Of a DNA stretch of 64,000 nucleotides, positions 58,412 to 64,000 are shown one piece after another. Position 1 is the first letter of the stretch. The number at the start of each line of letters is the position of its first letter. The translations under genes and the position numbers were made by a program. Under the pieces are notes generated by a model. The model saw only the letters and a program-made list of their open reading frames with translations. It made no database searches and was not told the DNA's origin. The stretch is from QAMH01 sp900556425 (GTDB taxonomy: Bacteria > Actinomycetota > Coriobacteriia > Coriobacteriales > QAMH01): the NCBI GenBank assembly GCA_902475535.1, contig CABRZR010000007.1:42369-106368 (forward strand), written 5' to 3'.

Positions 58412-59137
58412 ATGATACGGGTTACTGACTTACAGTGCGTGGGCGGCGACATCGCGCAGGCCCCAGCGCTCGACGTGGCGGATGTCATCGCATTCGAGCA
58501 GCGCATCGCACGGGACGGCACATCGCTTTTGGAGCTCATGACACGCGCGGGAACCGCTCTTGCTCGCGCGGTCGAAGTGCACGCTGTGCCCGGCGCTGCG
58601 GTTGTCATCCTTGCGGGTTCGGGCAACAATGGCGGCGATGGGTGGGTGGCCGCATGCGCACTTGCCGCGGCAGACTGCAACGTGACGCTCGTTAGCAAGA
58701 CCGTTCCCGAAGAGCTGATGGCGGAGCCGGCCCGTACGGCTGCGTTCGAGTCTGCATCTACTGGCAGCTTTGACCTTGCCATTGCCCCGGCGGATACGGA
58801 GCTGGCACGGTTGCTCGACAACGCCGACGTCATCGTCGACACGATACTTGGCACCGGCTTTGCCCACGACCGGGTACGCGAGCCCTACGCAACGTGGATT
58901 CGCCAGGCGAACGAGGCGCATCGCAAGCACGGTGTGCGCATCGTCGCAGCCGATTGCCCCAGCGGACTCAACGCCCAAACCGGCACAGCCGCCAGCGAGT
59001 GCATCACGGCCGATGAGACCGTTACGATGATCGTGCCCAAGACCGGGCTTCTGGAATCGCAAGCGCGTCCATACGTGGGCACGCTCCTGCTCGCCCCGCT
59101 CATCTCGATTGAGGAGTATTTCGATGACCTGCTTTGA
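58412..59137 (+). CDS. nnrE: NAD(P)H-hydrate epimerase (YjeF N-terminal domain)
   Basis: 241 residues. YjeF_N fold: ISFEQ-like DVIAFEQRIARDG, LMTRAGTALARAV, ILAGSGNNGGDGWVAACALA, VIVDTILGTGF and AADCPSGLNAQTG. It epimerises damaged NAD(P)HX for repair. The dehydratase partner domain, often fused, is absent here. The downstream aldo/keto reductase gene overlaps its 3' end by 14 bases. Confidence 0.9.
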   Translation: MIRVTDLQCVGGDIAQAPALDVADVIAFEQRIARDGTSLLELMTRAGTALARAVEVHAVPGAAVVILAGSGNNGGDGWVAACALAAADCNVTLVSKTVPEELMAEPARTAAFESASTGSFDLAIAPADTELARLLDNADVIVDTILGTGFAHDRVREPYATWIRQANEAHRKHGVRIVAADCPSGLNAQTGTAASECITADETVTMIVPKTGLLESQARPYVGTLLLAPLISIEEYFDDLL

Positions 59138-60236
59138 CGATGTCCACGGTAAGCTGGGATTTGGCCTCATGCGCCTGCCGAAGATCGATGGCGAGATCGA
59201 CGTCCCGCAATTCGGCGACATGGTCGACGCCTTCCTCGGTGCCGGCTTCAACTACTTCGACACGGCCTGGGCCTATCCGGGAAGCGAGGAGGCTACGCGC
59301 AAGGCGCTGGTCGAGCGCTATCCGCGCGACGCGTTCCTGCTCGCCACCAAAGCCGCCCCCTGGTTCAAATGCAAGAACGCCCAGGAGGCGTACGCCCAGC
59401 TTGAGACCTCGCTCGAGCGCACGGGCGCCGGCTACATCGACTACTACCTCATGCACAATCTGGGAAGCGTGCGCACCGAGGCGTTTGACCGCTTCGACAT
59501 GTGGGAGTTCGCACAGCGCAAGCGCGAGGAGGGCGTCATTCGCCATCTCGGGCTTTCCATCCACGACAGCGCCGATGCGCTCGACACCGTGTTGAGCGAG
59601 CATCCCGAAGTCGAGTTCGTGCAGCTCCAGGTGAACTATCTCGACTGGGACAACCCGGTGCATCAGAGCCACGCGTGCCTCGAGGTCGCGCGCAAGCATG
59701 GCAAACCCATCGTGGTCATGGAACCGCTGCGTGGCGGACTGCTGGCAAATCCACCAGAGTCCGTCCGTCAGGTCTTCAAGCAAGCCGACCCGACGAGCTC
59801 ATGTGCGTCGTGGGCCCTGCGCTTTGCCGCCAGCCAGCCCGATGTGGCCGTTGTGCTTTCGGGCATGAGCGACCTCGCGCAGATGGAAGCCAACATCCGC
59901 ACCATGCGTGATTTCGAATGCATGAACGCCGATGAGGAGGCGGTGATTGCGCGTGCGCAGGACGAGTTCGCGAAGTTCGACCTCATTCCCTGCACCGGAT
60001 GCGACTACTGCGCAAAGACGTGTCCAGCCAACATCGGCATCTCGGGCGCACTGCTCGCGCTCAACGCGCACACGATGTTTGGCAGCTACAAGAACGAGTG
60101 GATCGTCGGTGGCGAGCGCAAGAACAAGCGCAAGCCGAGCGAATGCCTGCAATGCGGTGCCTGCGAGAAGGTGTGCCCGCAGCGAATCCCCATCGTGGCC
60201 GATCTCAAACGCGCGGTCGAACTGCTCGGCTTATAA
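59124..60236 (+). CDS. Fe-S aldo/keto reductase
   Basis: 370 residues from ATG 59124 with GAGGAG inside the end of nnrE. The barrel has LGFGLMRLPKIDGEIDV, GFNYFDTAWAYPGSEEAT (catalytic Asp and Tyr), LLATKAAPW (Lys) and YYLMHNLGS (His). The C-terminal domain has two cluster motifs, CTGCDYCAKTCP and CLQCGACEKVCPQRIP. Such enzymes are widespread in anaerobes; the substrate is unknown. An intact relative of the broken gene at 41231-41980. Confidence 0.9.
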   Translation: MTCFDDVHGKLGFGLMRLPKIDGEIDVPQFGDMVDAFLGAGFNYFDTAWAYPGSEEATRKALVERYPRDAFLLATKAAPWFKCKNAQEAYAQLETSLERTGAGYIDYYLMHNLGSVRTEAFDRFDMWEFAQRKREEGVIRHLGLSIHDSADALDTVLSEHPEVEFVQLQVNYLDWDNPVHQSHACLEVARKHGKPIVVMEPLRGGLLANPPESVRQVFKQADPTSSCASWALRFAASQPDVAVVLSGMSDLAQMEANIRTMRDFECMNADEEAVIARAQDEFAKFDLIPCTGCDYCAKTCPANIGISGALLALNAHTMFGSYKNEWIVGGERKNKRKPSECLQCGACEKVCPQRIPIVADLKRAVELLGL

Positions 60237-60259
60237 ATGGCCGGGCACTTTCGCCCGCC

Positions 60260-60658
60260 TTACTGGAACGCGATGCTGCTGAGTGATTGCTCCACGCTTG
60301 GCGTGAGCTCGTCAACCTTGCCTTCGGCAAACGCCAAGAGCTCATCTTTTGTGAGGAATCCCTCGTGCTTGGCAACGAGTTCTCCATTGTCGACGAGAAT
60401 GAACGAGGGCGTCTCGGAGATGCCATAGACATCACCCTTGGTCCACATGACCTCGGCATTCGCATGGTAGACCTCGATGCCGTGCTCCCTGATGGCGGGT
60501 GCCATCTCGTCAAGCAGCGGAGCTTCGCGCTGGCAGTGGGGACACCAGGTTACGAAGAACTCGACCATAACGCAGCCGGGAGCATTGTCGACCTTTTGCT
60601 CCCAGGTCTCCTCGTCTTTTATCTCCATGATTACATCGCTATCGAATACATCTTGCAT
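60260..60658 (-). CDS. Thioredoxin-fold protein with CPHC active site
   Basis: 132 residues from ATG 60658 (MQDVFDSDVIMEIKDEETWE) with GAAAGAGGCG upstream. The active site is VEFFVTWCPHCQREAPLLDE with CPHC, the DsbA-like version of the thioredoxin motif, then PSFILVDNGE. No signal peptide, so cytosolic. A role in disulfide exchange or as redox partner is likely, substrate unknown. The frame runs 21 codons upstream and was trimmed. Confidence 0.88.
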   Translation of the reverse strand: MQDVFDSDVIMEIKDEETWEQKVDNAPGCVMVEFFVTWCPHCQREAPLLDEMAPAIREHGIEVYHANAEVMWTKGDVYGISETPSFILVDNGELVAKHEGFLTKDELLAFAEGKVDELTPSVEQSLSSIAFQ

Positions 60659-60912
60659 GGCGAATCGCCTCTTTCCGATGATGCGGCGCTTGTCTGCGCC
60701 TGCTAACTTCCATGGTAGCACCAGTCAACACCGATGATGTCATCAATGCGACTTCTCCGGATATATTTTGTCGAAAGATAATCTCGATGAGCGCAGCTTC
60801 GCGCATGGCGTGTGTCACCCAGACATGACATATTCGCCCAACTATCTCCACTTCAAGCTGGTGGATTGCGCGTATTTGCTGTCGTACACTCTTTCGCGGA
60901 GGTGCGAAACGT

Positions 60913-61341
60913 ATGATTTCTCAGAACATTCGCTCGCTGCGTGAACACGAGGGGTTTACCCAAGAGGCGCTCGCGAGCCGTCTGGGGGTGGCGCGGCAGA
61001 CGGTTGCCAAATGGGAGTCCGGGGAGGCTACGCCGGACCTCGAGAACGTTCGCGCCCTCGCAAGGCTTTTCGGCGTGTCCATCGACGATTTGGCCAATCA
61101 CGACGAGGTAGCAAGCGGCTACCCTATCCCCCCGCGCGGCAAGCACATCTTCGGTGTGGTGCGCGTGGGTGAGCGGGGGCAGGTGGTCATTCCCAAACGC
61201 GCCCGCGAGGTGTTCGACCTCGTGCCTGGCAGCGAACTACTCGTGCTCGGGGACGAATCGCAAGGGCTTGCCCTGCAAAAGGTCGAGGATGCGCTCGCGA
61301 TGATGGAGTCCTTTGGCCGAGCAATTAACGAGAGGCACTAG
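60913..61341 (+). CDS. XRE helix-turn-helix fused to an AbrB/SpoVT domain
   Basis: 142 residues behind GCGGAGGTG. The N-terminal helix-turn-helix is FTQEALASRLGVARQTVAKW near 15-34; the C-terminal half is a SpoVT-AbrB swapped-hairpin domain (IFGVVRVGERGQVVIPKRAR, EVFDLVPGSELLVLGD). Both parts bind DNA, an unusual pairing seen in regulators next to ABC transporters. It is 23 bases before the ABC ATPase gene, so it is in operon with the transporter. Confidence 0.9.
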   Translation: MISQNIRSLREHEGFTQEALASRLGVARQTVAKWESGEATPDLENVRALARLFGVSIDDLANHDEVASGYPIPPRGKHIFGVVRVGERGQVVIPKRAREVFDLVPGSELLVLGDESQGLALQKVEDALAMMESFGRAINERH

Positions 61342-61364
61342 CGGCACACGCGGAAAGGTAAATC

Positions 61365-62201
61365 ATGGCTCAAGATTCTGCACCCCTAGTAGAAGTCAGG
61401 GGGCTTGATAAACGTTACCCTGCGTTCACGCTCGAGGACGTGTCCTTCGCGGTTGGCGCTGGTTCGATCACGGGCTTCATCGGGCGCAATGGCACGGGCA
61501 AATCCACCACGCTGAAGTGCCTGGAGGGCTCCGTGCATCCCGATGCGGGAAGCGTGACATACTTTGGATGCCCCTTTGCGAATCACGAGGAACAGGCCAA
61601 ACGGCTCATCGGCTTCGAGCTGGGTGGTGCCGACTTCTACCGCAACAAACGCGTGTCCGCCATCGCCGCCGTTACCCGTCGCTTCTACGATAACTGGGAT
61701 CAGGGTGCTTTCGAGAACTACTGCCGGCTTTTCTCCATCGATCAAGCCAAACGTGTGAAGGAACTGTCGCAGGGCATGCGCGTCAAGTTCGCCGTGGCCC
61801 TCGCGTTATCGCACCGCTCGAAGCTGCTCGTGCTCGACGAGCCCACGAGTGGATTGGATCCCGCTTCGCGCGAGGAAGTGCTCGACGTTTTCCTGCAACT
61901 CGCACGCGAGAAGAACGTGGGGATTCTGTTCTCGACGCACATCACGTCCGATCTCGACAAATGCGCCGATCATATCGTCTACATCGAAAACGGACGCATC
62001 ATCGGTTCGGGTGCGCTGACGGACTTCAAGGACTCGTATCGCGTGGCACCGCTTGCCGAGGCCAAAGCCGCAGGTGCACAGGTCATCGGCATCCGCCATT
62101 CCGTCTTGGGCGACACGGCGCTCGTGCCCGCTTCGGCGGGCATCGGCGCGGCGGTAACCCTCGATGACATCATGACCCACGCCCACAAGGAGGTGGCCTG
62201 A
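61365..62201 (+). CDS. ABC transporter ATP-binding protein
   Basis: 278 residues. Walker A GRNGTGKS, signature ELSQGMRVKFAVALALS, Walker B LLVLDEPTSGLDP, switch LFSTHITSDL. The YtrB/CcmA-like type with the variant LSQGM signature exports peptides or small toxicants. The stop at 62201 abuts the permease ATG at 62202. Confidence 0.9.
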   Translation: MAQDSAPLVEVRGLDKRYPAFTLEDVSFAVGAGSITGFIGRNGTGKSTTLKCLEGSVHPDAGSVTYFGCPFANHEEQAKRLIGFELGGADFYRNKRVSAIAAVTRRFYDNWDQGAFENYCRLFSIDQAKRVKELSQGMRVKFAVALALSHRSKLLVLDEPTSGLDPASREEVLDVFLQLAREKNVGILFSTHITSDLDKCADHIVYIENGRIIGSGALTDFKDSYRVAPLAEAKAAGAQVIGIRHSVLGDTALVPASAGIGAAVTLDDIMTHAHKEVA

Positions 62202-62864
62202 ATGCATGCGCTTTTGGCAAAGGAGTTCCGGCTGGTGGTGCATCCCGCCACGTACATGCTCGTCGTGCTCGGGGCACTTGTGCTCATCCCGAGCTGGCCA
62301 TACGCGGTCATCATCCTCTATGGCATCCTAGTGGCCTTCTTCAACGCCCAGAATGCTCGCGAGATGCGCGACCTTTCCTACTCGTTTGCCCTGCCGGCAT
62401 CACGCCGCGACATGGTGCGAGTGCGCGTGCTTGTCATGATTATCATCGAGCTGGCGATGACGGCGATCATGACGCTGTGCATCTGTCTGCGCCCCGTTCT
62501 CGGCATTGACGCAGTCGCCGCAACACAGCCGATGGTGGGATTGCCGGCCAATGTCGCGCTTCTGGGCTTCACGCTTGCGACCTTCGGCATCTTCAACCTC
62601 GTCTTCTTCGCGCTGTATTTCAGGAACCCGACGAAGATCGGAGTGCCGTTTCTCCTGGCTTGCATTCCCGTGACCGTGTTTGGCGTTGCGTTCGAGGCGG
62701 TTCCGTTCATCCCCGTCGAGGCATGCGTGCTCATTAGTACGCCGGGATTCGGGAACCTTGGCGTCCAGCTCATCGTGCTATTCGTGGGCACCGTGCTCTT
62801 CGTCGCGCTCAGCGCGCTTGCAACCAGGCTCGCCTCGCGCGCCTTCGCCACGTACGACGCATAA
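62202..62864 (+). CDS. ABC-2 type permease
   Basis: 220 residues with six hydrophobic segments and the N-terminal MHALLAKEFRLVVHPATYML pattern of ABC-2 permeases of the YtrC/EfrA-like type; MRDLSYSFALPASRRDMVRV is the conserved cytoplasmic loop after helix 2. It pairs with the ATPase upstream; the substrate is unknown. A perfect 8-bp hairpin lies downstream (62897-62914). Confidence 0.85.
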   Translation: MHALLAKEFRLVVHPATYMLVVLGALVLIPSWPYAVIILYGILVAFFNAQNAREMRDLSYSFALPASRRDMVRVRVLVMIIIELAMTAIMTLCICLRPVLGIDAVAATQPMVGLPANVALLGFTLATFGIFNLVFFALYFRNPTKIGVPFLLACIPVTVFGVAFEAVPFIPVEACVLISTPGFGNLGVQLIVLFVGTVLFVALSALATRLASRAFATYDA

Positions 62865-62896
62865 AACCCAATCTTGCGTTAGACACGAGTCTTGCC

Positions 62897-62914
62897 CGCT
62901 TCTCGAGAGAAGCG
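62897..62914. terminator. Hairpin after the ABC operon
   Basis: CGCTTCTC (62897-62904) pairs exactly with GAGAAGCG (62907-62914). The 2-base loop means the inner pairs open. No T-run. Confidence 0.4.
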
Positions 62915-63004
62915 ATAGATCAGCGGAGCATTGTTTCGATGCCAGCCCTTTGATTATGCCGCTTGTCCGTTGTTCCGTACGGGAGCTTCACACTACAACC
63001 GCTA

Positions 63005-63541
63005 TCACAGCACGTACTCGAACATGTCAAGGTTGATGGTTCCCAAATCGTCGTAATAAACCGGATACGCCCCGTGATTGATGAAGCCGAGCTTGTCGTA
63101 AAGCCCATGGGAGCGCACGTTGTCGACAAAGGTGTCGAGCTGCAAGGCGCGCAATCCCTCCCCGCGCGACACGTCAATTGCAAACTCCATGAGCGTGGAG
63201 GCGTAACCGCGACCATGATATGCCGGCCGCGTGGCAACCGAGTGCACGATGCCGAGCTCGTCAAGGGGAGCATCCACCTTCCAGGGCACGGCCTCGTAGC
63301 CGGGTGCCCTGTCATGATTGACGACAAGCGCCGTGGCAATGTTGCCATCCTCGGCGATGCCAATGAACATGTATCCTCGCTCCACCGACTCACGCAAATG
63401 GGCATCACTCGGATGCTTGTCATGCTGCCAGAGGATGTCAAAATCCGTTCCCTGCATCTCCTCAATCATGTTGTAGTAGAAATCCATGACGGCATCCATG
63501 TCGGCCATCGTCGCTTTGCGCGTCAGAAGAAATCCCATCAT
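63005..63541 (-). CDS. GNAT-family N-acetyltransferase
   Basis: 178 residues. Acetyl-CoA motif IVHSVATRPAYHGRGYASTL near 94-113 (R-x-x-H-G-x-G), then ALQLDTFVDNVRSHGLYDKL. N-terminal LLTRKATMADMDAVMDFYYN. The first two codons are both Met; the second may be the start. Acceptor unknown. Convergent with the ABC permease. Confidence 0.88.
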   Translation of the reverse strand: MMGFLLTRKATMADMDAVMDFYYNMIEEMQGTDFDILWQHDKHPSDAHLRESVERGYMFIGIAEDGNIATALVVNHDRAPGYEAVPWKVDAPLDELGIVHSVATRPAYHGRGYASTLMEFAIDVSRGEGLRALQLDTFVDNVRSHGLYDKLGFINHGAYPVYYDDLGTINLDMFEYVL

Positions 63542-63628
63542 CTCTCCCCATCATTTCGGGAAACAAGCCTACGTTTTCCTCTAGGATACGCTCAAACCTA
63601 GACGGGCGCTCCACGCATTCGTCTGAGT

Positions 63629-64000
63629 CTACGCCGTGCGCAGCACGTATGCACTCCCATCGCTGCTCTCCAGACACCAGCGAATGTCCGTCGTCCTTTC
63701 GAGCAGGCGCTCGTCGTGGCTCACGAGCACGAGCGCTCCCGGATAGGCGACGAGCACGCGCTCCAGGGCCTCGATGGAGCCGACATCCAGATGGTTGGTC
63801 GGTTCGTCCATTGCTATCAGCACGGGATGGCGCAAAATGCCCTGGGCAAGCATGAGCTTGCGCAACTCGCCGGGGCTGAGCTCGTCACCATCCAGGATAC
63901 GGTCGGGGTCGGAGTTGAGCTGCGCGACGATGGAAAGGACGCGACCGCGCTCGCCAGGTGACGCTTCATGCAGGCTGGCCATTATGCGCGCGGCGAGCTC
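63629..64000 (-). CDS. ABC-F family ATPase, C-terminal part, cut by the window edge
   Basis: The last 123 residues, open to the edge. It has the signature LSPGELRKLMLA (LSGGE variant) and Walker B VLIAMDEPTNHLDVGSIEAL, then VLVSHDERLL. ABC-F proteins act on the ribosome or give drug protection; the part seen does not decide which. Confidence 0.85.
   Translation of the reverse strand, partial: ELAARIMASLHEASPGERGRVLSIVAQLNSDPDRILDGDELSPGELRKLMLAQGILRHPVLIAMDEPTNHLDVGSIEALERVLVAYPGALVLVSHDERLLERTTDIRWCLESSDGSAYVLRTA

Noticed and set aside
60766..60950. Protein-like plus-strand frame reading through the XRE-AbrB start
   Set aside because: No start codon with RBS, ends inside the regulator gene in another frame; at most a remnant.
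1..64000. Prophage or integrative element
   Set aside because: No integrase, transposase, capsid or conjugation genes and no att-like direct repeats at a tRNA were found; the tRNA-Gly 3' end is not repeated nearby.

Overview
The window reads as a chromosomal segment of a high-GC anaerobic actinomycetote of the class Coriobacteriia, most likely a gut Eggerthellaceae or close relative. This is inferred from gene content rather than a marker gene: soluble molybdopterin oxidoreductases with ferredoxin partners, an enoate-reductase-like Old Yellow Enzyme with an Fe-S cluster, a pair of DUF5692-like membrane proteins, DUF1847, LytTR two-component parts and many tandem regulator/enzyme pairs. No rRNA, ribosomal protein operon, integrase, transposase, phage gene or CRISPR array was seen. 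One tRNA gene (tRNA-Gly, anticodon CCC) is present.

Layout. 1-11.8 kb is mostly housekeeping on the minus strand: the 5' part of purH, a huge M28-like membrane peptidase homologue, an ABC ATPase with typA, and an energy-coupling-factor riboflavin uptake cluster (ecfA2-ecfA1-S component) under an FMN riboswitch, followed by an aspartate-aminotransferase-like gene and a rhodanese. 12-16.4 kb holds a soluble molybdoenzyme/ferredoxin pair divergent from a double-MarR regulator, with a decayed MFS gene behind it. 16.5-18 kb carries a HigBA-like toxin-antitoxin pair and an orphan HipB-like regulator. 18-24.3 kb has an Fe-S flavoenzyme, a VanZ/RDD membrane protein, a repeat-bearing surface protein, a small membrane protein and a TetR regulator. 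24.4-29.3 kb: radical SAM enzyme, MFS transporter, YbaK deacylase, AAA_14/DUF4143 ATPase. 29.5-31 kb: zinc macrodomain coupled to a truncated sirtuin, next to a degenerate tandem repeat. 31-35 kb: paired DUF5692-like membrane proteins with a TetR regulator, a nucleotidyltransferase and a PNPOx-fold protein. 35-38.9 kb: a rearranged AgrC/AgrA-type LytTR cluster. 39-43 kb: small unknown genes, a second AAA_14 ATPase, an aldo/keto reductase pseudogene and a pentapeptide-repeat protein. 43-48 kb: tRNA-Gly, DUF1847, and a second soluble molybdoenzyme operon (FAD oxidoreductase, Mo subunit, four-cluster ferredoxin). 48-64 kb: TipAS-type MerR, a UvrA paralogue, CocE/NonD hydrolase with TetR, D-2-hydroxyacid dehydrogenase, GNATs, ArsC-like, MsrA, a DinJ/YafQ pair, NAD(P)HX epimerase, Fe-S aldo/keto reductase, thioredoxin, an XRE-AbrB regulator with an ABC transporter, and the end of an ABC-F gene.

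How the parts work together. Two cytosolic molybdoenzyme systems suggest anaerobic reduction or rearrangement of small organic substrates without export, each with its own ferredoxin; the second has an FAD protein that could link it to NAD(P)H. Most enzyme/transporter clusters sit beside their own one-component regulator, often with a readable palindromic operator (14982-15015, 24349-24374, 33115-33141), as do the toxin-antitoxin genes (16528-16547, 58302-58320) and the orphan HipB-like gene (17775-17827).

The least explained layer is intergenic: a family of hairpins with a GAGACA/TGTCTC, GGGACA/TGTCCC or AGACAAA/TTTGTCT core found at about a dozen places in convergent, tandem and divergent contexts, a second dispersed repeat with the core TTTCGAGCGAAG, and two separate arrays of a degenerate 62-72 bp direct repeat. 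All coordinates, alignments and motif assignments were made by eye without database searches.
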